Positions 7,235 through 14,669 of a stretch of 26,394 nucleotides of DNA are shown here, piece by piece. Both the position numbers and the translations under genes were made by a program. Position 1 is the stretch's first letter. Every line of letters begins with the position of its first letter. The notes beneath the pieces are model-generated. The model had not been told where the DNA came from and did not search any database. It saw only the letters and a list, made by a program, of their open reading frames with translations. Source of the DNA: PUPG01 sp041686485 (lineage in GTDB: Bacteria > Bacteroidota > Bacteroidia > Bacteroidales > UBA7960); contig JAWLDT010000033.1 of assembly GCA_041686485.1 (NCBI GenBank), forward strand, positions 1 to 26,394, given 5' to 3'.

Positions 7235-9157
7235 CTATTGATTAAATGAGACGGTCAGCATGGTGATGTCATCAGACTGCGGGTGTTTTTGTACGTGCTT
7301 TTCTACGGCTGCGGACATCACCGTGACCAGCTCCTGTGGGTCTGCCTCCCTGTTCTCCCTGATGATCTCCATCATACGGTCTTCACCAAAGAGCTCATTC
7401 TGTGAATTCTCTGCCTCACTGATTCCGTCGGTATAGGCGAATATTTTGTCGCCGGGCGTTAATTGCATACTTGCCTCTGTATAGGTAAAATCCTCAAACA
7501 GACCCAGCGGGATCGTTCCCGCAGGTTCAAAGGCGTTTATACGTTCATTTTTGCTGATATAAACCGGCGGATTATGGCCGGCATTGGCATATTGAAGGGT
7601 ACCGTCACTGAGGTCAAGGATGCCGAGGAAGAATGTCACGAACATATTGGATTCGTTGTTAAATGCCAGTGACTTGTTGAGGGTGTTCATGATGGATGCC
7701 GGTGACTGTTCCTTGTCGGCAATGGTACGCAGCAGGGTCCGGGTTACAGCCATAAACAGGGAGGCCGGCACCCCTTTACCCGATACATCCCCGATGGCAA
7801 AACAGAATTTGGTTTTATCCACTACAAAAAAGTCATACAGGTCGCCACCCACTTCTTTGGCTGATCGCAGGGTGGCATAAAGGTCAACCTGTGGCAGGTC
7901 GGGGAAGGGCGGGAAGGTGTGGGGGATCATCGACATCTGTATTTCCCGTGCAATACGCAACTCACTCTCAATCTTCTCTTTGGCCGCGGTGGTCTCTTTC
8001 AGGTTTTCCATGTAGGTGGCCAGGTCTGCCTGCATTTGGGAGAATGCATCATGCAGCTCCTTCATCTCATCCTTGCTTTTAATTGTTGGCAGTTTGGTTT
8101 CAAAATTGCCATCAGCGATGCGGCGGGCTGACCGGGCAAAATGTGTCAGCGGGGCAGCAATGCGGTTTACCCCGTCAACCGTAAATAGCGACAACAGCAC
8201 CAGGCCTGCCAGTGTAAGGAAGATCAGCAATGTGGTGATGCGATTCAGGGAGGCAAACATCTCCTCGTCCGGGAATACCACCCCAAGCGACCATTTGCTG
8301 GAAGGCAGCGGGGTGTGGTATATCCATTGTTTGCCGTTGTGTTGCAGGGCATGCTCCCGGAAGCGGCTCTCCCCCGCCAGCATGTCCCTGCCGATCTGCC
8401 TGAGCTCCGGCAATCCCTCTTCTTCGGCAATGGAGAACAGGCTCTCGTTCATGATGTTTTCCGGGTTTGGGTGGGTCACAGCTACGCCATTGCGCGACAG
8501 CAAAAACGCATATCCGGTTTCGAAAATCTGAATGTCCGACACTATTTCGCGCAACCACTCCAGCGACAGGTCAACCGTGGCAATGCCGCTGAACTTCCGT
8601 TCGCCGTCAATACGGGTATAGAACGGCACAGAGTAAGTTGACATCAGCATCTCGCCACCGCCTTCATCATAATAGGGCTCTGTCCAGTAGGGCTGATCCA
8701 GCACTTTGGGGATCTGGTACCAGTCCATAAAGAAATACTCATAGTGTTCACCACCGAGTGTCATGGTGTGAATGCTATTCCCGTCGCGATACGCAAAAGG
8801 CGAGAAATAGCGTCCTTTTTCCCGGAAGAAATGCGGTTCAAAGGCAATAGCCGCTCCATAAACATTATCGTTTTTTAGCAGGATCGTCTCAACAACCTGA
8901 AAGAGGGTGTCTTCATGCACAGGATCAATCTCCATCAGGCCGGCAATAACTTCCGGAATTTTCTCCAGTTGCTGCATTTCATTCTCAATCTCACCAACGG
9001 TATTTTCTGCTAACAACACGGCATTTTCCCTGGCAGATTCCTGGATGGTTGTCCGGGCAAAATAGTAAAACAGGGACAGGATGACGATAAAAAGCAGCAG
9101 GGTAAATATCAATACCCGCCGTATAATGCGAAAGGAGAGGCTGTTTTTTTTGATCAT
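7235..9157 (-). CDS. dCache-HAMP-PP2C (SpoIIE/RsbU-type) transmembrane phosphatase
   Basis: The start is placed at 9157 (MIKKNSLSFR), giving 640 residues. The open frame extends upstream, but there it only shadows the binding-protein gene. Order of domains: transmembrane helix 1 (about 11-33), periplasmic double-Cache sensor (about 35-300, with DWYQIP, YWTEPYYD and STYSVPFY typical of Cache folds), transmembrane helix 2 (307-327), HAMP (328-380), a coiled linker and a PP2C phosphatase (about 400-640). Metal-binding acidic motifs are present: GGDLYD (437-442), GDVSGKG (456-462), TDGISE (576-581) and SDDIT (628-632). By family it dephosphorylates the STAS protein in response to a periplasmic signal. 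It lies 16 bp after the binding-protein gene, so that protein may deliver the signal. Confidence 0.93.
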   Translation of the reverse strand: MIKKNSLSFRIIRRVLIFTLLLFIVILSLFYYFARTTIQESARENAVLLAENTVGEIENEMQQLEKIPEVIAGLMEIDPVHEDTLFQVVETILLKNDNVYGAAIAFEPHFFREKGRYFSPFAYRDGNSIHTMTLGGEHYEYFFMDWYQIPKVLDQPYWTEPYYDEGGGEMLMSTYSVPFYTRIDGERKFSGIATVDLSLEWLREIVSDIQIFETGYAFLLSRNGVAVTHPNPENIMNESLFSIAEEEGLPELRQIGRDMLAGESRFREHALQHNGKQWIYHTPLPSSKWSLGVVFPDEEMFASLNRITTLLIFLTLAGLVLLSLFTVDGVNRIAAPLTHFARSARRIADGNFETKLPTIKSKDEMKELHDAFSQMQADLATYMENLKETTAAKEKIESELRIAREIQMSMIPHTFPPFPDLPQVDLYATLRSAKEVGGDLYDFFVVDKTKFCFAIGDVSGKGVPASLFMAVTRTLLRTIADKEQSPASIMNTLNKSLAFNNESNMFVTFFLGILDLSDGTLQYANAGHNPPVYISKNERINAFEPAGTIPLGLFEDFTYTEASMQLTPGDKIFAYTDGISEAENSQNELFGEDRMMEIIRENREADPQELVTVMSAAVEKHVQKHPQSDDITMLTVSFNQ

Positions 9158-9173
9158 AAATATCTGATCCGTT

Positions 9174-10148
9174 TTATTGAATGCCCGGCAACACCGGCAT
9201 AAAAAAGTTATTGTAGTCACAGGCTTTGCGCTCCAACATGCCTCGCTCCTGCAGGATGTTGACGGCCATCCTGAAATCGTCGGGGTGCAGCTCTCCGGGA
9301 ACAACATCTTTGTCGCCGGGTTGTTGCATTTCCAGCACTTTGTCGAGCATCCATCGCTGATGTGCCTCATTGGCAGGGATATGCGCCTCGCGCATCTTCT
9401 CAACCACCAGCTCTACCGTGTAATCCCTGTTTTCGGCAGCGTATTGCCAACCTTGCAGGGTCGCTTCTGTAAATGCCTGTAAGTCTTCCTGCCGTTCTTC
9501 CCGGGTTGTTTTCAGGGTGTAAAGGCCATCTTCGGGGACATCAAAGCCATAATCCGACAGGAAAAATGTGTTGAGCTCATCCCGTTCCAGTCCGCTCAGG
9601 TAGATTTGGTTGTATTCATTGTACCACATCATGGTCATCAGGTCAACGCCATCTTCCAGAAAAAGGTTAACGGTCGACAGGATGGGCACCCACTCCACCT
9701 CCAGGTCGTGATCCATGATCATGGCCATGGGAGCCTCCCGGAATCCGCCACGCCAAACACCAATGCGTTTCCCGTCAAAATCGTCCAGCGTATTGATGTT
9801 GCTGCTTTTCTTGCTCACGAACAAGATGGCTGAGTGTTGTGAAAACTGGGCAATGTTGACCATGTTAACCCCCCGGTCGCGGCCTGTGATGGCAGTAATG
9901 AGGAACTGTGAGATCACATCTGCTGTGCCTTGTTCCAGGTAGTCGATAACATTTATATTGGCCGTCGGATGAATGATTTCGACATCCAGACCGGCCTCTT
10001 CATAGAATCCCTGATCACTGGCTACATAGAACCCGGCAAACTGCGCCTGTGGAAGCCAGTGTGGGGCAAAACGCAAGGGCTGGTTTTCTGCGAAAACCAG
10101 GGATACTGTGCCTAACAGGATAAAGATGGTCAGATAAGCTCGTCGCAT
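9174..10148 (-). CDS. NMT1/THI5-type periplasmic substrate-binding protein, probably a sensor subunit
   Basis: A 324-residue protein with a clear signal peptide (residues 1-20, ending SLVFA). The mature part begins with a beta-strand and the segment HWLPQAQFAGFYVASDQGFYEEAGLDVEI, characteristic of the NMT1/SsuA/ThiY binding-protein family. The family binds pyrimidine precursors, sulfonates, nitrate or related small ligands; the ligand here cannot be told. No ABC permease or ATPase gene occurs anywhere nearby. Instead it is the first gene of a tight operon with a Cache-domain phosphatase and partner-switching proteins, so a sensory rather than transport role is likely (inference). A TATATTTG box lies 23 bp upstream of the start codon. 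Confidence 0.9.
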   Translation of the reverse strand: MRRAYLTIFILLGTVSLVFAENQPLRFAPHWLPQAQFAGFYVASDQGFYEEAGLDVEIIHPTANINVIDYLEQGTADVISQFLITAITGRDRGVNMVNIAQFSQHSAILFVSKKSSNINTLDDFDGKRIGVWRGGFREAPMAMIMDHDLEVEWVPILSTVNLFLEDGVDLMTMMWYNEYNQIYLSGLERDELNTFFLSDYGFDVPEDGLYTLKTTREERQEDLQAFTEATLQGWQYAAENRDYTVELVVEKMREAHIPANEAHQRWMLDKVLEMQQPGDKDVVPGELHPDDFRMAVNILQERGMLERKACDYNNFFMPVLPGIQ

Positions 10149-10171
10149 ACAGGTCTATTCTATTTAACCTC

Positions 10172-10179
10172 CAAATATA
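10172..10179 (-). promoter_or_regulatory. Candidate -7 box for the signalling operon
   Basis: The minus strand reads TATATTTG, an exact TAnnTTTG match, 23 bp before the start codon of the binding-protein gene. The sequence upstream is AT-rich but has no clean TTTG at 19-21 bp, so the -33 element is unclear. Confidence 0.45.
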
Positions 10180-10251
10180 CTAAAGTTAAACAGTTTTTTT
10201 AAGACATTTCAAAAAGGAATCATTGATTTGTCTTTTCACCGTTTCTGCAAA

Positions 10252-10734
10252 CTATAAAAAGATAATCATTCCTATGATGATGAGCAATAAGAGGAGGTAA
10301 TAGATCCAGTAATTTTTGGGCCGGGCCGGATTTTTGCCAAACAGGCGGATCACGACCTCATACATTTTGACGCGGTGGCGGGACACAAAGGCATAAAAAT
10401 GGTCGGCCAGGAAGCGGAACGGCCTGATGTTTCTGTATAGCGGCATAACCCAACGCCATTTGGGGCTATACCGGTTAAGTGCATGAAAAACCGCTGCCGG
10501 TCCGGTGTAGATCCGCCCATCGGTGTCGATCAGGCGTATGGCTTGCTTAAACAACCGGTAGTCAATATCCGGAAATTCTTTGTGAATCTGTTGAAAAGGC
10601 TGGTAATTCACCCGTTCGCCGGTCATCTTTTTCCATTTGATTACCCAGTAGTGGCAGAAACCGCAGTTTCCGTCCCATGCCATGAGAGGCTTATCTTTCG
10701 GTGGGTACTCGGTGCTGTGAAGTTTGGTAAACAT
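10252..10734 (-). CDS. DCC-family (DUF393) thiol-disulfide oxidoreductase-like protein
   Basis: A 160-residue protein with the family's N-terminal signature DGNCGFC (Asp21, Cys24, Cys27) after a short beta-strand. The positively charged central helices (RPFRFLADHFYAFVSRHR) are typical, and a hydrophobic C-terminal tail (about 143-160) could anchor it in the membrane. The family is named for its DxxCxxC motif and is thought to be thioredoxin-like, but its substrate is not established. It stands alone, about 100 bp upstream of the signalling operon on the same strand, and is probably a separate unit. Confidence 0.88.
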   Translation of the reverse strand: MFTKLHSTEYPPKDKPLMAWDGNCGFCHYWVIKWKKMTGERVNYQPFQQIHKEFPDIDYRLFKQAIRLIDTDGRIYTGPAAVFHALNRYSPKWRWVMPLYRNIRPFRFLADHFYAFVSRHRVKMYEVVIRLFGKNPARPKNYWIYYLLLLLIIIGMIIFL

Positions 10735-11031
10735 GCCTCCGGTATCGTTAAATTTTTATTTAAAACACCCGGGGCCATTGTTTTGTTTAGTGTTGACTGT
10801 TCCCTTCGAGCTTTGCGGTTTTTCTAACCTATACCTTCTTTTATCTGTTTGTAATTTTCCTAAACATCTAAATGTCAAAAGATTTAAAGGTCTAAAAACG
10901 TTTCTCGCAGAGGCGCACAGAGGGTTTTCACAGAATCACGCAGAGGGTTAAAGGTGTTTTTCCTGACGTTTTTTGCGTTTTTGTCGGGGTTGAATGTGAA
11001 TACGAATTTCTACCCTCAAGCCTCTTCCTTT

Positions 11032-11276
11032 ACGCAGCCCAGGTGCTGCGTCTTCTTTTTTGTGAATGGTACGTCGGCCGAGGTCACGCAGCCCAAGTGC
11101 TGCGTCTACNNNNNNNNNNNNNNNNNNNNNNNNNNNNNNNNNNNNNNNNNNNNNNNNNNNNNNNNNNNNNNNNNNNNNNNNNNNNNNNNNNNNNNNNNNN
11201 NNNNNNNNNGTGCTGCGTCTTCTTTTTTGTGAATGGTACGTCGGCCGAGGTCACGCAGCCCAAGTGCTGCGTCTAC
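11032..11276. repeat. 54-bp tandem palindromic repeat interrupted by scaffold gap
   Basis: The palindrome ACGCAGC-CCAAGT-GCTGCGT occurs at 11086-11105 and 11253-11272, with a variant loop CCAGGT at 11032-11051 and a right half at 11212-11218. Copies 1 and 2 start 54 bp apart and share the spacer. The 67 bases 11043-11109 before the gap are identical to 11210-11276 after it, so the gap lies inside a tandem array of unknown copy number. Confidence 0.85.
11110..11209. other. Scaffold gap of 100 N
   Basis: Exactly 100 N, a nominal size rather than a measured one. The identical flanks show that the assembler broke in a tandem repeat. Confidence 0.99.
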
Positions 11277-11298
11277 CACTGGCCTTTTTTTATAAATG

Positions 11299-11586
11299 GC
11301 AGGCCGTCCAAGTCCGGCCTGCAACTGTATTGAACCCCTGTCGGGGTTCTCGTTATGTGGTGTGTTACCCATCCCCGAATTGCATTCGGGGTTATTCACA
11401 TTTAATCCCTGTCGGGATTAGACGGTGGGTTGATGTTTGTCTTGTGATTTTGCTCCTTTTTTTTAGGCAGCCGTCCCGTCTTAACCAGAGCCTATGTTGG
11501 GCTATATTCAGTAAAATTTTGAAGGAGCCGCTGATATTCAATGATGTACTTGTGTTTCGACCACGCGGAAACCCCGTTAGGGGTTT
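11299..11586. repeat. Cluster of REP-like hairpins
   Basis: Five perfect inverted repeats are visible. They are GCAGGCCG/CGGCCTGC (11299-11322, loop TCCAAGTC), AACCCC/GGGGTT (11333-11348), CCCCGAAT/ATTCGGGG (11373-11391), TAATCCC/GGGATTA (11403-11420) and AAACCCC/GGGGTTT (11569-11586). The first shares the loop core CCAAGT with the neighbouring 54-bp repeat but has different, compensating arms. Such palindromes are typical substrates of RAYT transposases, one of which is at the end of this window. Confidence 0.75.
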
Positions 11587-11669
11587 AACATGAATAGCCC
11601 TGCTTCCACCTTTGAACTTTTAGACCTTTCTTCCTTAGAGCCAAAAACATTTCCGGTCCTATCCGGTGA

Positions 11670-13910
11670 CTAACTCAGCAAGTGAGCCTGTTGTGCCTTT
11701 CTGTTGGATGATCCGCCGGTTCTCATCTCTTTTTTGCCTGTTCGTACTTTTACATATTCACCGAGCAGGTAGATGATCCGTTCGGCCTTATGGGTAGTCT
11801 GCAGGACGGCGTTCAGGGTGGTGTCTTCCTCTTCGCGGTTCATGTCACTGTACTTGTCGCGCAACTGGTTATACCGCTCCTGGTGTTGAGATACAATCCC
11901 TTCAAATAGCTGATAGTCCAGCTCGTCTCCGGATGATATGGTCCAGGATGCGGTTTCCAGGTTGATCTTGAGGCTTTCATGCAGGCGCTGCTGAAACTCA
12001 GCGGCCTGCTCCGACAGGGTGATGGTCAGACCCAGGGGTAGCTGTAAAAAGGAGAATAATGTTTCTTCAACCGAAGCCGCAATGTTCAGCCGGGTTGAGC
12101 AATTGCGGTAGGTTTTCATGTTTTGGTCACTGAGCGGTTCAGATGCCACCTCGTCCAGACCATCTTTCAGTTTGGCATAGGTGTACAGAAACTGGTTGTG
12201 CTGATGCTCAACACCAGCTTGTGACAAAGGCCGGGCATTGCCGTTCTCATCTTCCTGATAGAACCTGGCAAGCAATTCCCACAGGCGTGGTTCATATTCG
12301 GTAAAAGCCTGCAGGCGGCGCTTTGGACTGGTATGAATAGCACCAAACTGTAAGGGATTTTCATAACCTTTCCATAAAATAAAGAAACGAAACCCGAAGA
12401 GCACAATGATAAAGATTATGGTCAGATAGAAGATCAGCTCCAGGCTTATGTTCAGTGGCATATATGCCAGTGTAGCTGTGTACAGTATACCCCCCAGTAT
12501 GGATATTTCAGCAAAACTGTCGTGCTTCAGAATGGCGATGTTGAAGTCTGCCCGAACGATATCGCGAAGCAGGACCCCGCCTGAGGCTGTCATGACACCC
12601 ATGGCAGGTCCCCAGAGCCACAAAGGGGTCGACTGCATCTCGATGGCCATGCTTACACCAATGATGGTAAAAGCTGCTACCGCCCACGCATCCAGCAGTT
12701 TATAGATTTGGCCAAACATGCCACCCAGCTTTTTGTCGGTGTAGAGATCAATTTTTTGGGTTACGTTCCCTGAGCGTGCCTGCAGATAGTCATAGAGCCG
12801 GAACGCCATGAAAGAGATGAGTACGATAGCAATGGCGAACAGCATATAGCCGGGATTGTCAAGTACAAACACCTGCTCGGCTCCAAGCACCAGGTCACGG
12901 AGGACACCCCCGCCTATGGCAGGGAGTGTAGCCAGGATAAGGGCGCCAAACAGGTTGTAACGCTCCTTTCGGGCCAGCATAACCCCTGATATACAGAAAG
13001 CAATAATCCCCAGGTAGTTGAGCAGGATAAACCAAAACTGACTGGTGGTGATGGACAGGTAAACCGGCAATATGTAGTTGATGTGCAACGAACGAATGTA
13101 CCCGCTATCACGCATTTCCAACAGGATTCTATCAAAGCGGTCAACTTCTTCCGGGGTGACGGTTTTCTTGCTGTACATGATATGCACCGGTATATCTCCC
13201 ATGTCTACACGGCTTTTCTTAACTTCATTCGCATAATCTGTTTGAGCCAGTATGCGATCCATGATGATGGGATTGGAAATATAAAGGTCTGCCTCGCGTT
13301 GTATCACAAGGTCGAGGTTTTCGCTGTAGCCGGATGAAGGTACCAGGGTCAGGTTAGGGGGTGGGTCTTCCAGGAAGGTAATTAACGTTTCTGAGCCATA
13401 GGCATAATCTTCATTAATAGCCATTTGTAGCGGCACTTCTTTCAGTACCTCCCGGAAGGCTTGTTCCGAGCTAATGGTGTCCAGGGCATCAATATTCCGG
13501 TGGTAATAGATGGCGTTTCTTTCGGTGCGGTAGGGTACAGACAGATGGACAAAGTCTTCACGGCCTTTCTCGTAATAGGAGCCGGCAACAAAGTCTATTG
13601 TGCCATCCCGCAGTCCATCCATCATGTCTTTCCAGGACATTGGACGGTAGTCTACCCGGTAGTTTGCTTGCTGAAACACTTCCCGCGCTACCTGTATATC
13701 CAGCCCGGTAACGGTGACAATATCACCACGCTGTTCTTCCATCTGGTAAGGGGCCCGCGGAAACCAGCCGCTCTTGAGCTCACGGGAAATGGTTTGGCTT
13801 TGCAGCCTGACTGTTGAAAGTAATACCAACACCAAAATTGCCAGGGCAAGGTGCCTGAAAAGCCACTGTGGTCCGCGTGCCGGATGCGAATTATACGTGC
13901 TTTTTGTCAT
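11670..13910 (-). CDS. SBP_bac_3 sensor - TRIC-type channel - helical tail fusion protein
   Basis: A 746-residue protein with an N-terminal hydrophobic segment (about 18-38). Residues about 42-280 form a type-3 extracellular solute-binding domain (GLDIQVAREVF, LRDGTIDFVAG, ISNPIIMDRIL, followed by a C-terminal lobe ending DSGYIRSLH). Then come about seven membrane helices (291-512) with the duplicated signature of the bacterial TRIC/UPF0126 family: AIGGGVLRD (331-339) and ASGGVLLRD (442-450). A soluble helical tail of about 230 residues (515-746) follows, with a PhoU-like alternation of charged and hydrophobic residues. TRIC-type proteins are trimeric monovalent cation channels, and some members of the Pfam family are annotated as glycine transporters. 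The fusion suggests ligand-gated conduction or uptake. A promoter and a dyad lie just upstream. Confidence 0.88.
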   Translation of the reverse strand: MTKSTYNSHPARGPQWLFRHLALAILVLVLLSTVRLQSQTISRELKSGWFPRAPYQMEEQRGDIVTVTGLDIQVAREVFQQANYRVDYRPMSWKDMMDGLRDGTIDFVAGSYYEKGREDFVHLSVPYRTERNAIYYHRNIDALDTISSEQAFREVLKEVPLQMAINEDYAYGSETLITFLEDPPPNLTLVPSSGYSENLDLVIQREADLYISNPIIMDRILAQTDYANEVKKSRVDMGDIPVHIMYSKKTVTPEEVDRFDRILLEMRDSGYIRSLHINYILPVYLSITTSQFWFILLNYLGIIAFCISGVMLARKERYNLFGALILATLPAIGGGVLRDLVLGAEQVFVLDNPGYMLFAIAIVLISFMAFRLYDYLQARSGNVTQKIDLYTDKKLGGMFGQIYKLLDAWAVAAFTIIGVSMAIEMQSTPLWLWGPAMGVMTASGGVLLRDIVRADFNIAILKHDSFAEISILGGILYTATLAYMPLNISLELIFYLTIIFIIVLFGFRFFILWKGYENPLQFGAIHTSPKRRLQAFTEYEPRLWELLARFYQEDENGNARPLSQAGVEHQHNQFLYTYAKLKDGLDEVASEPLSDQNMKTYRNCSTRLNIAASVEETLFSFLQLPLGLTITLSEQAAEFQQRLHESLKINLETASWTISSGDELDYQLFEGIVSQHQERYNQLRDKYSDMNREEEDTTLNAVLQTTHKAERIIYLLGEYVKVRTGKKEMRTGGSSNRKAQQAHLLS

Positions 13911-13917
13911 AAAAATG

Positions 13918-13937
13918 CCTTATTACGAACAATAAGG
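13918..13937. promoter_or_regulatory. Perfect dyad in the leader of the SBP-TRIC gene
   Basis: CCTTATT-ACGAAC-AATAAGG is a perfect 7-bp inverted repeat ending 7 bp before the start codon at 13910 and lying inside the transcribed leader of the candidate promoter. It could be an operator or an RNA hairpin over the ribosome-binding region. The sequence alone does not distinguish these. Confidence 0.5.
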
Positions 13938-13970
13938 GCCGTTAATGTGCATGTATCGAAAAAACCATTA

Positions 13971-14000
13971 CAAAAATACACATTAATTGCAATGGACAAA
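13971..14000 (-). promoter_or_regulatory. Bacteroidota-type promoter for the SBP-TRIC gene
   Basis: On the minus strand a TTTG (13997-14000) is followed after 18 bp by TATTTTTG (13971-13978), close to the TTTG-N19-21-TAnnTTTG consensus. It precedes a leader of about 60 bases. The -33 element overlaps the 3' end of the upstream small gene, so this gene probably has its own transcript. Confidence 0.6.
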
Positions 14001-14423
14001 GGCATTCAGCGCCGGGTCGCCGAGCATAGTCGCAACGGCATTGTATCTTCCGCCAATGGCCAGTTTGATGATGTTTCCCGGATCGAAATATATAGGGTTG
14101 GGGCAAAAAAGACTATCCCCGGTGTGCTCGATCCCCTGGTCAACCGGCAGGCTGGCCGGCACCGGTGGGTGGTCAAAGCCCGGCAATGCCTTAATTTCTT
14201 CGGATATCACCCGCTTTGCCGGCTGGTTTTGCGTATGTTCGTAAATGATGCTCCCGTCGACGGACAGCACCAGCGAAGCCGTGGCATTTTCCATCTGTTC
14301 CCGGTCTTCCCGGTCGGGCAAAGGACAGAACATCCCCGCGTAAATGACAGCGATGAACACACCAAAAGCCCCTGCCGCCAGCAGCAGGGGAAACAAAATC
14401 AGGCTCCGGGTTTTTCTACGCAT
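13983..14423 (-). CDS. Hypothetical single-pass membrane protein with class-A PBP-like N-terminus
   Basis: A 146-residue product. It has basic residues followed by a membrane helix (about 8-30) and then a segment (GMFCPLPDREDREQMENATASLVLSVDGSIIYEH) that resembles the juxtamembrane region of Bacteroidota class-A penicillin-binding proteins, where a LP..E.. stretch precedes an A(S/T).V.S.DG motif. The glycosyltransferase and transpeptidase domains are missing; the rest shows no similarity I recognise. It may be a decayed PBP remnant or an unrelated small protein. It follows the small membrane gene on the same strand after 63 bp. Confidence 0.5.
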   Translation of the reverse strand: MRRKTRSLILFPLLLAAGAFGVFIAVIYAGMFCPLPDREDREQMENATASLVLSVDGSIIYEHTQNQPAKRVISEEIKALPGFDHPPVPASLPVDQGIEHTGDSLFCPNPIYFDPGNIIKLAIGGRYNAVATMLGDPALNAFVHCN

Positions 14424-14486
14424 ACACCAATCGTTCTTTTTCAGAACGAGCTCCGCAGGCGATTATTGGATGCCGGGGTGTTTTGG

Positions 14487-14669
14487 TCAGGCCCCCAGGC
14501 TCTTCATGACCTCATACACCAGTATGGCCGGCCAGACGATAGATTTAAGCACCCCCAGTACACCTGTCCAGATGCTGGTGGCCGCAGAAATATAATACAC
14601 AAGGGCTCCGATAAAGCCCAGTCCGTAAACGGCACTTGCCGATCCGCTTCCGTGTTTGTCGTGATTCAT
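14487..14669 (-). CDS. Conserved small membrane protein (60 aa)
   Basis: A 60-residue protein with two hydrophobic stretches, about 14-33 (AVYGLGFIGALVYYISAATS) and 35-56. The AVYGLGFIGALVYYI and GVLGVLKSIVWPA segments match a small membrane protein that I recall as widespread in Proteobacteria and other phyla; its function is unknown. Its ATG overlaps the stop of the upstream gene in a TCAT (ATGA on the coding strand) at 14666-14669, so the two are translationally coupled. The conserved pattern makes it a genuine gene despite its size. Confidence 0.75.
   Translation of the reverse strand: MNHDKHGSGSASAVYGLGFIGALVYYISAATSIWTGVLGVLKSIVWPAILVYEVMKSLGA

Larger units (their letters stand above)
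10735..11669. other. Repeat-rich intergenic region without a gene
   Basis: About 930 bp hold no credible gene. From left to right there is AT-rich DNA with a short TCTAAA/TTTAAA-like repeat (about 10862-10897), a degenerate CGCAGAG/CACAGAG repeat (about 10907-10948), a 54-bp tandem palindromic repeat interrupted by a scaffold gap, then at least five REP-like hairpins up to 11586. Open frames crossing it are repeat translations. Confidence 0.8.

Noticed and set aside
9158..9403. 82-codon N-terminal extension of the phosphatase
   Set aside because: It overlaps the binding-protein gene in another frame and reads as Cys/Arg-rich nonsense. The ATG at 9157 begins a normal membrane helix.
10954..11593. 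Open frames across the first gap
   Set aside because: They are translations of the tandem palindromes and of N, with no start or domain support.
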